Shown here: piece by piece, positions 17,869 through 27,241 of the stretch
How positions within the stretch are numbered: the stretch's first letter is position 1
How the letters are laid out: every line of letters starts with the position of its first letter
NCBI GenBank assembly: GCA_024636875.1
Contig: JAGXGJ010000104.1
Location: forward strand, 1 to 36,297
Direction of reading: 5' to 3'
Length of the DNA: 36,297 bases
DNA from: Methylococcaceae bacterium
GTDB taxonomy: Bacteria; Pseudomonadota; Gammaproteobacteria; Methylococcales; Methylomonadaceae
Notes under the pieces: generated by a model
Seen by the model: the letters and a program-made list of their open reading frames with translations, nothing else
Databases searched by the model: none
What the model was told of the DNA's origin: nothing
Translations under genes and position numbers: made by a program

Positions 17869-19092
17869 ATGGCGTTATATGTCTATAAATTTGGCGGCAC
17901 CTCGGTAGGTTCAGTAGAACGTATCAAGGCGGTCGCTGAAAAAGTTAAAAAAGCCCATGGTTCGGGTAATCAGATTATCGTCGTGGTGTCGGCGATGAGC
18001 GGCGAAACAAATCGGCTGGTGGCGCTGGCGAAGGAAATCCAGACGCAACCGACTGGCCGGGAAATGGATGTCTTGTTGTCCACTGGCGAGCAGGTTACTA
18101 TTTCCCTGTTGTGCATGGCCTTGCATAATCTGGGTTGCAACGCCAGTTCCTATACCGGCGGGCAGGTAAAAATTCTTACCGACAGCAGTCATACCAAGGC
18201 GCGGATTCTGGAGATAGAAGATGCCAAAATACACGCCGATCTCAAAGCCGGCAAAGTGGTGGTGGTCGCCGGTTTCCAGGGCGTCGATGAACATGGCAAT
18301 ATAACCACACTGGGCCGCGGCGGATCGGATACCACCGCTGTTGCTTTAGCAGCTGCATTAAAAGCCGATGAGTGCCAAATTTATACCGATGTCGATGGTG
18401 TTTACACGACCGATCCCAGGGTAGAGCCAAAAGCTCGCAGACTTGAGCACATTACCTTTGAAGAAATGCTGGAAATGGCCAGTTTGGGTTCAAAAGTCCT
18501 GCAAATCAGATCGGTAGAATTTGCCGGCAAATACAATGTTGCGTTACGCGTATTATCATCATTTAAAGAAGGGTGTGGCACGCTCATTACCTATGAGGAA
18601 TCACAAATGGAAAGTGCTTTAATTTCTGGCATTGCTTTTAACCGGGATGAGGCAAAATTAACTATCACCGGAGTGCCGGACTTACCCGGCGTTGCCTTTA
18701 AAATTCTTAGCCCTATTGCCGATGCCAATATCGAAGTGGATATGATAGTCCAGAATATTGCCGACGATAAAACCACTGATTTTACTTTTACCGTGCATCG
18801 CAATGACTATCAACGCGCAAAAACATCGCTGGAAAAAACCTGTGCTGAGTTGGGAGCCAGAAAAGTAACGGGTGATGACAGTATTGTAAAGGTTTCAATT
18901 GTCGGCGTAGGTATGCGTTCCCACGCCGGTATTGCCAGTACCATGTTTAAAGCACTGGCAGCTGAAGGTATTAACATCCGCATGATTGCAACCTCGGAAA
19001 TAAAAATCTCTGTTGTTGTTGATGAAAAATATCTGGAACTTGCGGTAAGAGCATTGCATGCGGCGTTTAATTTGGATAAAGTCGTTGACTAA
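17869..19092 (+). CDS. lysC: Aspartate kinase, monofunctional
   Basis: First step of the lysine/threonine/methionine pathway (aspartate to aspartyl-phosphate). 407 residues: amino acid kinase domain with KFGGTSVGSVERI and GRGGSDTTAVALAAAL, then two ACT domains (ITGVPDLPGVAFKILSPIA and VSIVGVGMRSHAGIASTMF), the usual sites of lysine/threonine feedback. AAAGG precedes ATG 17869. The alaS-lysC pairing is common in methanotrophs and pseudomonads, where csrA usually comes next. Here a terminator follows and no csrA is present. Confidence 0.97.
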   Translation: MALYVYKFGGTSVGSVERIKAVAEKVKKAHGSGNQIIVVVSAMSGETNRLVALAKEIQTQPTGREMDVLLSTGEQVTISLLCMALHNLGCNASSYTGGQVKILTDSSHTKARILEIEDAKIHADLKAGKVVVVAGFQGVDEHGNITTLGRGGSDTTAVALAAALKADECQIYTDVDGVYTTDPRVEPKARRLEHITFEEMLEMASLGSKVLQIRSVEFAGKYNVALRVLSSFKEGCGTLITYEESQMESALISGIAFNRDEAKLTITGVPDLPGVAFKILSPIADANIEVDMIVQNIADDKTTDFTFTVHRNDYQRAKTSLEKTCAELGARKVTGDDSIVKVSIVGVGMRSHAGIASTMFKALAAEGINIRMIATSEIKISVVVDEKYLELAVRALHAAFNLDKVVD

Positions 19093-19215
19093 GGAATGAA
19101 GCATGATCAGCTTGTGCTCGCTATCGGGTTTATTCACAGATGAAAAAACTCTGTGGCAAAACCATAACCCGGGGAATGGGTTAAATGACTTCACATAACA
19201 GATGTGGTCTCATCC

Positions 19216-19259
19216 AAAAAAGCCCGGGTAGAAAATTGAAAATCTGTCGGGGCTTTTTT
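19216..19259 (+). terminator. Terminator after lysC
   Basis: AAAAAAGCCC (19216-19225) pairs with GGGCTTTTTT (19250-19259), with a 24-base loop region between. Because the arms begin with an A-run and end with a T-run, it could stop transcription from both sides. It lies 124 bases past the lysC stop. Confidence 0.75.
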
Positions 19260-19537
19260 ACATAGGGCGGGGCGTGGTATGCGGAATCTTTTTGCTTGAA
19301 GTGGCTGTGTTGGCTTTCGAGCCATACCAGTCGCTTGGATGTGTATTTTGGATTGTGATAACGTACGCTCAATGAAGCAATTATTGGCTACTTTTTCTCG
19401 GCAGTAGTGAGCTTGCGCTTGTTCTTGTCCATGGGATATCCACTTGTGTTTGTTCTCGGCCAACGGTAAGCGTCCTACGCTGCCATCTAAAATTTAACTG
19501 CAACTCCAGTTATCCTCTGAGTTTTTTAACGAGGAGG
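19260..19537. other. Unassigned stretch after the lysC terminator
   Basis: Two minus-strand frames overlap here (19191-19463 and 19181-19372) and read partly like protein (YHNPKYTSKRLVWLESQHSHF), but neither gives a recognised family or a ribosome binding site. A frameshifted, decayed gene is possible. This is the place where csrA would be expected; no CsrA-like start (MLILTRR) was found on either strand. Confidence 0.3.
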
Positions 19538-19642
19538 TATAGAGTCCGGCGTTGGTAAAGCGACACAAAGTCCCCTCTCCCTTTGGGAGAGGGTTAGGGT
19601 GAGGGTATTACAAAGGTCGCTTTACCAACTTTGGCTCCTATA
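19538..19642. mobile_element. MITE-like 105-bp inverted-repeat element, copy 3
   Basis: Third copy of the 105-base element, again in the same orientation, with TATA ends and GTTGGTAAAGCGAC arms. It differs from copies 1 and 2 by G for A in the left arm (TCCGGCG versus TCCGACG). It ends 56 bases before the stop codon of the convergent symporter gene. Confidence 0.8.
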
Positions 19643-19697
19643 TAATGGCGCCATCAATTACCCAAAAACAACATGTTGGCAACGGTTTAAGATCAAC

Positions 19698-21020
<1,323 letters not shown>

Positions 21021-21130
21021 GTTGTGCTATCTCTCTTATGGACAAAGACCCGGATTAATGTTTTCAGAGGCCTATTGTAGGGCATTGCCATACATGAAAG
21101 TGGTAAAAGTTTACTAACGGGGGAATTTTG

Positions 21131-21149
21131 GGGCATTAAATTAATGCCC
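21131..21149 (-). terminator. Perfect dyad over the dtd stop codon, possible terminator
   Basis: GGGCATTA and TAATGCCC flank a 3-base centre, and the dtd stop codon lies inside the dyad. On the minus strand it is followed by CAAAATTCC, a poor T-tract. It could end dtd transcription weakly or be a protein site. Confidence 0.35.
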
Positions 21150-21587
21150 ATGAGTTCTTAAGGTAAAGGTTACCGGCCCGTTATTGACAAGTGAAACCTG
21201 CATATCTGCGCCAAACTGACCGAATTGAACATGCGGATAGGTTTTGATTGCAAGCTCCCGTAGATAGCAGAACAGTTGCTGACCTTTTTCCGGTGGTGCG
21301 GCAGAAGTAAAACTGGGACGATTGCCTTTCTGGGTATCAGCCGCTAAAGTAAATTGCGGAATCAGTAACAAACCGCCGTTAATATCCCTTAAACTCAGAT
21401 TCATCCGGTCATTGTCATCGGCAAATATGCGATAGTTGAGGATGCGTTCCAGCAGGCGTTCCGCATCTTTTTGGGTATCTTCTTTTTCTACAGCAACCAG
21501 GGCCATAATGCCGGTATCGATCCTGCCTATGTCCTGGTTATTGACAGTGACTTTAGCGAAGGCTACACGTTGGATGATCGTGATCAT
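21141..21587 (-). CDS. dtd: D-aminoacyl-tRNA deacylase
   Basis: Removes D-amino acids (and glycine from tRNA-Ala) wrongly attached to tRNA. 148 residues, full DTD length. The two active-site motifs are present: the SQxTL-type loop as PQFTLAAD and the cross-subunit NGPVTF near the C-terminus. It begins MITIIQRVAFAKVTV, standard for the family. The first residue of the usual SQFTL motif is Pro here, a small deviation. No strong ribosome binding site. Confidence 0.95.
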   Translation of the reverse strand: MITIIQRVAFAKVTVNNQDIGRIDTGIMALVAVEKEDTQKDAERLLERILNYRIFADDNDRMNLSLRDINGGLLLIPQFTLAADTQKGNRPSFTSAAPPEKGQQLFCYLRELAIKTYPHVQFGQFGADMQVSLVNNGPVTFTLRTHGH

Positions 21588-21650
21588 AATAGTTTTTTAA
21601 AGCATTCCATTATAGGGGCTATGGGCAACAGAATTTATCAGTTGGAGTGT

Positions 21651-21914
21651 TCAGAAATCTCCTGACTCTATCAGTTCCAGGACTTCAGTAGGGCGATTGT
21701 AGATATAGAGCCAGGCGGTAACACTACTCCCGGTCTTTAGGAATACAGTTTGTTGCCGACGCATATATTCGTTTGGTTCAGGTAACTCCTGGCCGAATTC
21801 TTCGTACTGGTCGAGGAGTGGAAGTACAATATCTGTATTGTTATGTTTTAAGGCTCGATCAAATGCAAAGTAACGCGGCGGCTGATCATCATTTAGGTAA
21901 TTATACTGGCAGAC
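21651..21914 (-). pseudogene. Headless gamma-glutamylcyclotransferase-like (AIG2/GGCT fold) remnant
   Basis: Reading the minus strand from 21914 to TGA at 21653-21651 gives an open frame with no start codon at its head. Its protein is typical of the C-terminal half of AIG2/GGCT-like cyclotransferases: PLLDQYEEFG, PNEYMRRQQTVFL, VTAWLYIYNRPTE, ESGDF. The N-terminal half, with the YGTLR-type nucleotide-free binding loop, is absent. The frame is closed at 21915-21917, exactly where the thermonuclease gene begins on the other strand. I read it as a gene truncated by a rearrangement that placed the nuclease gene beside it. Confidence 0.6.
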
Positions 21915-21916
21915 TC

Positions 21917-22738
21917 ATGAAGTTATTGTTGATTTTATTGTTATGTTTGCCGCCGTGGGCAGGTGCAGAAGTATATCATTGGCGGGATGCAAAAGGCAGC
22001 GAGCATTTTTCTGATCAGTTTTATCCGCATGCAAAATTACTCGATATAAAGCCTGGCTACGGTTTTTACACAGTTAAAACAGTTTATGACGGCGATACCG
22101 TGATGTTGGAGGATGGCCGTAAAGTCAGGTTGCTGGGCATTAATGCGCCGGAGGTTCAACACCGGGATAAAATGGCTGATGCGGGTGGGGAAGAGGCCAG
22201 GCTTTGGTTGATCAATAAGCTCCAGCATGCCAAAGTTCGCATGGAGATCGATGTCGAGAAAGCCGATAAATACGGAAGAACGTTAGCCCATTTGTTTACC
22301 GGACAAAAAGAGCATATTAATTTGTCCCTGGTTAAAGCAGGCCTGGCTGCCGTCAGCATTTACCCGCCTAATCTGCTTTATGTCGATGAGTTGCTTGCTG
22401 CTGAAAAACAGGCAGAGAAAGCCAATCTCGGTATTTGGCGACGACCCGAATATGCTGCGATACCGATCAGCAGCCTTATTAATAAAGCTGGACATTCTGG
22501 CTGGATGCGCCTGGTGGGTAAGGTTGTTAACATTCGATATAGCAGAAAGTATATTTATCTGGAATTTACCGGCCAAGTCGATGCGCGTATTGAACGCAAA
22601 TGGCTGTCTTTATTTCCTGACGTTAATGATTATCTGGATAAAACAGTGGAAATACGGGGATGGCTGAACAAAAGCAAGCAACATTTTTCTTTATTAATTC
22701 GTCATCCGAGTGCAATCAGGCAAAGAGAAAACATGTAA
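21917..22738 (+). CDS. Secreted thermonuclease (SNase-like) with DUF4124-type N-terminus
   Basis: Start ATG 21917 gives 273 residues with a signal peptide (MKLLLILLLCLPPWAGA, cut before Glu18). Residues 18-40 (VYHWRDAKGSEHFSD) match the short DUF4124-type motif of periplasmic proteins. The staphylococcal-nuclease domain follows at about 50-178: Asp58 and Asp60 (YDGDTV), Arg71 and Glu79 (RLLGINAPE), Arg121 (KYGRTLAHL), so all calcium and catalytic positions are kept. Residues 185-265 form a further beta-rich, possibly OB-like domain (GKVVNIRYSRKYIYLEF, VEIRGWLNKSKQHFSLLI). A calcium-dependent nuclease of the periplasm or outside is likely. The frame is open upstream to 21773, but that part overlaps the antisense remnant and is not protein-like. 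Confidence 0.88.
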   Translation: MKLLLILLLCLPPWAGAEVYHWRDAKGSEHFSDQFYPHAKLLDIKPGYGFYTVKTVYDGDTVMLEDGRKVRLLGINAPEVQHRDKMADAGGEEARLWLINKLQHAKVRMEIDVEKADKYGRTLAHLFTGQKEHINLSLVKAGLAAVSIYPPNLLYVDELLAAEKQAEKANLGIWRRPEYAAIPISSLINKAGHSGWMRLVGKVVNIRYSRKYIYLEFTGQVDARIERKWLSLFPDVNDYLDKTVEIRGWLNKSKQHFSLLIRHPSAIRQRENM

Positions 22739-22893
22739 AAACTCAAATTCGATTTTACAGGCAATGCAAGGCTAAAGTCATCGAAGGTCTTTTTTCAGTG
22801 TAATTAATAGATATTTGAGCTTTTTTTACCTGGGTGTTGTGTATTTTTTGGGCTCAACATTTTGTGAGTGATTAAATCCGATGGTAAGCAGGA

Positions 22894-23823
22894 TTATTTT
22901 TCCCTAAGATTTTTGAGTATTTCTTCTAAAGGAACAAGGTTCATAGTCATTCTGAATAAAACGTCATTATTCTGTAGCAAGCCGTAACAATGATAAGTTC
23001 GCAGCATAATATTGGTCTGGTTCAAGGTGTTATCACTGGATTCAGGAAGTTGCTTTACCAGGATATGCAGCTTGTCATTATTTTTAAGCTGGCTTAAATG
23101 CTGCCGGTCTATCGAAATTTCATGGGATGTGTAAACCATAGGGTTGAGTTTAAAGTCATGATTTTCCAATTGCGCCTTTTCCAGTAAGGCTCCTGATGTA
23201 AGACTGCAAGGAAATATTTCCGGATAGTTCGCAATATGAGACAACTCATCAAAATAATCGGATTGCTCGGCCAAAGAACCAGACAGAAAGTTTTTAACAG
23301 TACCGTTATTCATAAATTTCCTTTTGAGAAAATAATCTGTACCCGTAACAGTCGTACGGTCGGGAATCTCGTTTAGGTCAGGTAGATTGTTAAATTTCGT
23401 TTTTGGCAAAAATAGCGGAGTCTGTGTTTCTTTTTTATAACCCAGCAATACGGTTTTGCCATCAGACTTCATAGCAATGCGGTTGCCCAGAGTCAGATTG
23501 GGAATGGTTTTGATCAGTGTCTTTTTAATGTCCAGATAAACAGGTGTCCGGGGGCGGACAGCGTTAACAAAAGTAATCTGGTAATTACTGAAACGCAGAT
23601 TATTTTCGGCAATGATCCGCATTTCATGATGGGCTTCTCTGTAGAGGCGCATTTGATATTCAATCAGCGTGTTTAGTTGATAGCCCAGAACGATAGGGCC
23701 TTTGAAAGGGTTATGAGTAATCTGCAACCATTTATGCTTATCATGAAATAAATTAAAGTCATCTGTGGCGTTACGGGCAACTTCAATATGAATTTGGTCA
23801 AAAATAAATGGTTGATCTTTCAT
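22894..23823 (-). CDS. Unknown protein with hotdog/MaoC-like signature, last gene of the SulP operon
   Basis: ATG 23823 overlaps the stop of the upstream DksA-like gene as ATGA, which fixes the start (309 residues). The frame is open further upstream, but only as the shadow of the upstream gene. Residues 10-45 show the pattern of MaoC-type hotdog enzymes: an Ala-x2-Ala-x-Asp-Phe-Asn-x2-His spacing (ARNATDDFNLFHD), then NPFKGPIVLGYQL, where MaoC proteins have the substrate-tunnel helix. A second half (from about 205, SLTSGALLEKAQL...YTSHEISID) could be a second hotdog. I see no signal peptide or membrane helix. Function as hydratase, thioesterase or acyl-binding protein is unproven; the family is not one I can name. 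A similar spacing is seen in DUF3581-type proteins. Confidence 0.6.
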   Translation of the reverse strand: MKDQPFIFDQIHIEVARNATDDFNLFHDKHKWLQITHNPFKGPIVLGYQLNTLIEYQMRLYREAHHEMRIIAENNLRFSNYQITFVNAVRPRTPVYLDIKKTLIKTIPNLTLGNRIAMKSDGKTVLLGYKKETQTPLFLPKTKFNNLPDLNEIPDRTTVTGTDYFLKRKFMNNGTVKNFLSGSLAEQSDYFDELSHIANYPEIFPCSLTSGALLEKAQLENHDFKLNPMVYTSHEISIDRQHLSQLKNNDKLHILVKQLPESSDNTLNQTNIMLRTYHCYGLLQNNDVLFRMTMNLVPLEEILKNLREK

Positions 23824-24194
23824 TTTTCCTCTTCGATTTCGTTTTGGCAGCCGGTGCAAAAGGGTGAGGCGGGATCGGCGCTCAATCGCTCGCGCGTCAT
23901 CAGTTCGCCGCACCGGCAACAAAGGCCGAACGTACCAGCCTGAATGCGGTCGAGCGCGGCTTGCAGACGTCTTTGGTTGCGCTGCGTGCGTTCTTTGAGT
24001 CCCTTGGTCATGGCCTGCTGTTGCTGCATGGCGTCCATTCTTGACAAACGGCCGACGCTGGTCTGGTCGAGCATGACCGTCCCGGTGTCGGCCGACTGAA
24101 CGGCAGCGCATGTCTCGGCTAATTGCTGTTGCAAAAGCTGGCGAAACGCAGTGATTTCATCGGCTGACAACATGGATGCCTCCGGATCAATCAT
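23820..24194 (-). CDS. DksA/TraR-family zinc-finger protein
   Basis: 124-residue RNA-polymerase secondary-channel type protein. A coiled coil (residues 10-85) bends at LDQTSVGRLSRMDAMQ, with Asp54 where DksA has its tip aspartates (only one is clear). Then comes the zinc finger Cys92-x2-Cys95 ... Cys113-x2-Cys116. Shorter than DksA (about 150) and closer to the small TraR/YbiI-like clade. The start ATG 24194 overlaps the universal-stress gene stop as ATGA, and its own stop overlaps the next start in the same way. Both neighbours are thus translationally coupled to it, unusual for a DksA-like gene. It may adjust transcription in step with the transporter, but this is inference. Confidence 0.9.
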   Translation of the reverse strand: MIDPEASMLSADEITAFRQLLQQQLAETCAAVQSADTGTVMLDQTSVGRLSRMDAMQQQQAMTKGLKERTQRNQRRLQAALDRIQAGTFGLCCRCGELMTRERLSADPASPFCTGCQNEIEEEK

Positions 24195-25060
24195 CTAAGC
24201 AACAGCAGCGGCTTTCTGGTATTCAGCAGCATCTTGGCGGTAAAGCTGCCCAGCAGCAGATCATGTATGCGGGTATGGCTGAACGCACCCATCACGGTCA
24301 TATTTATATCATTTTTGTCCTGATATTCACAAAGCGCGTGGTCGGCTTTACCTTTCAGTTTTATTGGAAAGACCTCGATATCGCCTGCTGCAATGAGTTT
24401 GTTGGCCGCTTTCTCAAGCAGATTATCAGGCATACCATCATCCTTGCAGACGCATACCAAATGACAGCTAAGGCCTTTGTACAATGGACTGTTCGCCACC
24501 ATATCAATGGCTTTTTCAGCCGCCGGACTGCCGTCATAGGCAATCATGATACGCTGCGGCGTTTTAAATGCTTCGTTTACAACCAGAATAGGTTTATGTA
24601 ATGAGCGGATGATGGACTCAAGTTTTGCGCCAATTTTATCGGGCTGGTTTTCGTGTATTTTTCCGCGCACACCGATGATGAGAACGCGGATGTCATTCTC
24701 AAGCTCTATCAGCGACTCAACCAGACTACCATGCCGCTGATTAGTGATAGGATCAGCGATGCCTGCATCTATAACACGCGCTTTGGCGGCTTGTAACAGT
24801 AATTTGCCTTGCTGCAACCGCAACTTGCTGCGCTGTTGCTCAACGCTGGTTATTTCTTCCAGTAGATGATCCCGGCTGTCCACGCCGATGTTGCCGGACA
24901 AGTCCGATAGTGCGGCTGTCTCATGATGAGGATCGATCGTATGCAACAGTTTTATCGGTGCATTAACGCGTTGCGCTATCCAGGCCGCATAGTCGCAAAC
25001 CGCTTCACTGAGTACCGAACCATCAATGCACGCCAGCACCCAATTTGTATTATTGTTCAT
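24191..25060 (-). CDS. Tandem universal stress protein (UspA family)
   Basis: 289 residues with two Usp domains. Domain 1 (about 1-145): VLACIDGSVLSEAVCDYAA, VLIIGVRGK. Domain 2 (about 165-289): IMIAYDGSPAAEKAIDM and the ATP-loop MGAFSHTRIHDLLLGS, matching G-x2-G/H...G(S/T). Start ATG 25060 overlaps the SulP stop in TAATG. SulP-Usp pairs are frequent in bacteria, and the Usp is thought to modulate transporter activity or stress response. Domain 1 lacks the full ATP loop, so probably only domain 2 binds ATP. Confidence 0.92.
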   Translation of the reverse strand: MNNNTNWVLACIDGSVLSEAVCDYAAWIAQRVNAPIKLLHTIDPHHETAALSDLSGNIGVDSRDHLLEEITSVEQQRSKLRLQQGKLLLQAAKARVIDAGIADPITNQRHGSLVESLIELENDIRVLIIGVRGKIHENQPDKIGAKLESIIRSLHKPILVVNEAFKTPQRIMIAYDGSPAAEKAIDMVANSPLYKGLSCHLVCVCKDDGMPDNLLEKAANKLIAAGDIEVFPIKLKGKADHALCEYQDKNDINMTVMGAFSHTRIHDLLLGSFTAKMLLNTRKPLLLLR

Positions 25061-26553
25061 TAATGACCTCCCATGATTTTTTCAATTTCTTCCGGCTTAT
25101 CGTGAACGCCAAAACGATCGACAATCGTCGAACTGGCCTCGTTCAAGCCGATTAGTTCTACCTCGGCACCCTCGCGCCGGAACTTTATCACGACTTTATC
25201 CAGTGCGGTCACCGAGGATATATCCCAGAAATGCGCGCGATGCAGGTCTATCACCACCTTTTCAATGGCTTCTTTAAAGTCAAAGGCAGCGGTAAATTTG
25301 TCTGCCGAATTGAAGAAGACTTGGCCAATAACATGATAGGTCCGGGTGTTCGATTCCTCGTCCAGGTGAGATTCTACATACATAAAATGGCCGATTTTAT
25401 TGGCGAAGAACAGTGATGCCAGCAATACGCCGACAAAGACGCCATAGGCCAGATTGTGTGTCCAGACGACGACAACGACCGTTGTCACCATGACGACATT
25501 TGTTGATAGGGGATGTTCTTTTAATTTGACGATAGAATTCCAGCTGAAGGTTCCTATTGAGACCATGATCATGACCGCCACCAATGCGGCCATCGGGATT
25601 TTAGACAGCCACTCGCCCAGGAAGACCACCATAACAAGCAGAAAAACACCCGCACATAGCGTAGATAAACGTCCACGTCCGCCCGATTTGATATTGATAA
25701 TCGACTGGCCGATCATCGCGCAGCCTGCCATGCCGCCCAGCAAACCAGCGCCGATATTGGCAAGGCCTTGACCTTTGCACTCCCGGTTCTTGTCGCTGGC
25801 CGTATCGGTTAAATCATCGACAATGGTTGCCGTCATCAGCGATTCCAGCAGACCGACCACAGCAAGCGCCGCAGAATAAGGGAAAATGATTTGCAGGGTT
25901 TCGACGGTCAGCGGCACTTCAGGCCACAAAAATACCGGCAAGGTATCGGGTAATTGACCCATATCGCCCACGGTGCGGATATCCAGATTCAGATAGACGG
26001 CAATCCCGGTCAATGCGACAATACAAACCAGCGGCGAGGGCAGGGATTTGCCGATCAAGGGCAGGTACGGGAATAAGTAGATAATTGCCAGCCCGCCTGC
26101 CGTCATCGCATAGACATGCCAGGTGACGTGAGTCAGTTCCGGCAATTGCGCCATAAAGATCAATATCGCCAGCGCATTGACAAAACCGGTGACCACCGAG
26201 CGCGACACAAAGCTCATCAAACCGCCGAGTTCCAGGTAACCGGAAATGATTTGCAAAAAACCGGTCAACACTGTTGCCGCTAATAAATATTGCAGCCCGT
26301 GATCCTTGACCAGGGTCACCATCAACAAAGCCATGGCCCCGGTCGCCGCAGAAATCATGCCCGGTCTGCCGCCGGCAAACGCAGTTATCACTGCTATACA
26401 GAATGAAGCATACAGCCCGACTTTGGGATCAACTCCGGCAATGATGGAAAAAGCAATGGCTTCGGGGATCAGTGCCAGAGCGACGACCAGACCGGCCAGC
26501 ATATCGCCACGTATATTGCCGAGCCAGTCCTGTTTTCTGGAAAAAAAGAGCAT
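25060..26553 (-). CDS. SulP-family inorganic anion transporter
   Basis: 497 residues, 10-14 membrane helices followed by a STAS domain (about 390-497: [32 protein letters not shown]). SulP proteins carry sulfate, bicarbonate or other anions with H+ or Na+; the substrate cannot be told here. N-terminal signatures [22 protein letters not shown] and KVGLYASF agree with the family, including the BicA-like bicarbonate group. AGGAA precedes ATG 26553. First of four overlapping genes. Confidence 0.93.
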   Translation of the reverse strand: MLFFSRKQDWLGNIRGDMLAGLVVALALIPEAIAFSIIAGVDPKVGLYASFCIAVITAFAGGRPGMISAATGAMALLMVTLVKDHGLQYLLAATVLTGFLQIISGYLELGGLMSFVSRSVVTGFVNALAILIFMAQLPELTHVTWHVYAMTAGGLAIIYLFPYLPLIGKSLPSPLVCIVALTGIAVYLNLDIRTVGDMGQLPDTLPVFLWPEVPLTVETLQIIFPYSAALAVVGLLESLMTATIVDDLTDTASDKNRECKGQGLANIGAGLLGGMAGCAMIGQSIINIKSGGRGRLSTLCAGVFLLVMVVFLGEWLSKIPMAALVAVMIMVSIGTFSWNSIVKLKEHPLSTNVVMVTTVVVVVWTHNLAYGVFVGVLLASLFFANKIGHFMYVESHLDEESNTRTYHVIGQVFFNSADKFTAAFDFKEAIEKVVIDLHRAHFWDISSVTALDKVVIKFRREGAEVELIGLNEASSTIVDRFGVHDKPEEIEKIMGGH

Positions 26554-26620
26554 GGCATTCCTATGGGTATAAAAACGCGGACAGGGTCAATGCCGCATGG
26601 AATTTTAGCGTAGTAAACAA

Positions 26621-26650
26621 GCAAACCCCTGCCAGGTTTGTCAGGGGAGG
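26621..26650 (-). terminator. Terminator after marR
   Basis: On the minus strand CCCCTG and CAGGGG (26647-26642 and 26631-26626) form a stem with a 10-base loop, followed by TTTGCTTGTTT. It ends marR transcription and separates it from the SulP operon. Confidence 0.65.
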
Positions 26651-26679
26651 GGGCTTGAATCGGATGATTTTAAGGTGGA

Positions 26680-27132
26680 TTAATCATCGAGCGTGGAATC
26701 ATCCGGTATCGAATCAGTATTGATGCTGGTTTTGATTCGCTCAAGCTGCGTGGTAAGAAGTTCCTGTTCCTCGGGCGTCAGGGCGCAAAGCACCTTCGCC
26801 TCTACCGCATCGGCAATGTCCCAGAGCTCCTGCATGACGGCGTGCGCCTTGGGCATGAGTTCGAGACGATATGCACGCCGGTCTTCACTGTCCTTATTAC
26901 GCCGGATCAGTCCCGCATATTCCAGCAAGTCGATCTGCCTTGCCAGCGTAATCGGCCGGATTTCAAGGATTTTGGCCAGATCAATTTGACGACAGTTTTC
27001 ATTGTCGGACAGATGTACCAGGGTTCGCCATTGGGCATGAGTCAAGCCGATGATGTTTTCCGCTTCCTTGTTAAAGCGCTGGCGAATGATGTGACTGATT
27101 TCGTAACTTAGAAAACCGAATTTAGAATGCAT
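26680..27132 (-). CDS. MarR-family transcriptional regulator
   Basis: 150-residue dimeric winged-helix repressor/activator. The wHTH lies at about 30-95 (GLTHAQWRTLVHLSDNENCRQ, ILEIRPITLARQIDLLEYAG, wing DSEDRRAYRLEL). The C-terminal helix (LTPEEQELLTTQLERI) is the dimer arm. It is divergent from the fkbH-like gene across 109 bases and upstream of the SulP operon. It may therefore control either or both, plus itself. No ligand can be predicted. Confidence 0.92.
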   Translation of the reverse strand: MHSKFGFLSYEISHIIRQRFNKEAENIIGLTHAQWRTLVHLSDNENCRQIDLAKILEIRPITLARQIDLLEYAGLIRRNKDSEDRRAYRLELMPKAHAVMQELWDIADAVEAKVLCALTPEEQELLTTQLERIKTSINTDSIPDDSTLDD

Positions 27133-27156
27133 GGGTAAGGTATATAGTAAGCAAAG

Positions 27157-27167
27157 GATATTATATC
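27157..27167. promoter_or_regulatory. Small dyad in the marR-fkbH gap, possible operator
   Basis: GATATTATATC is a perfect 5-base-arm dyad in the middle of the 109-base divergent gap, 25 bases upstream of marR. MarR proteins bind short AT-rich dyads, so it is a candidate autoregulatory site. Such dyads are frequent by chance in AT-rich DNA. Confidence 0.22.
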
Positions 27168-27241
27168 AGAATTGTTGTATGTGCACTTTTTTTGCGTTAT
27201 ATTATCATCATTGGGATTATTAACGAACCAGGGAATAGACA

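Noticed and set aside
23824-24111. N-terminal extension of the hotdog-like protein
   Set aside because: Arg/His-rich shadow of the DksA-like gene; the ATGA overlap fixes the start at 23823.
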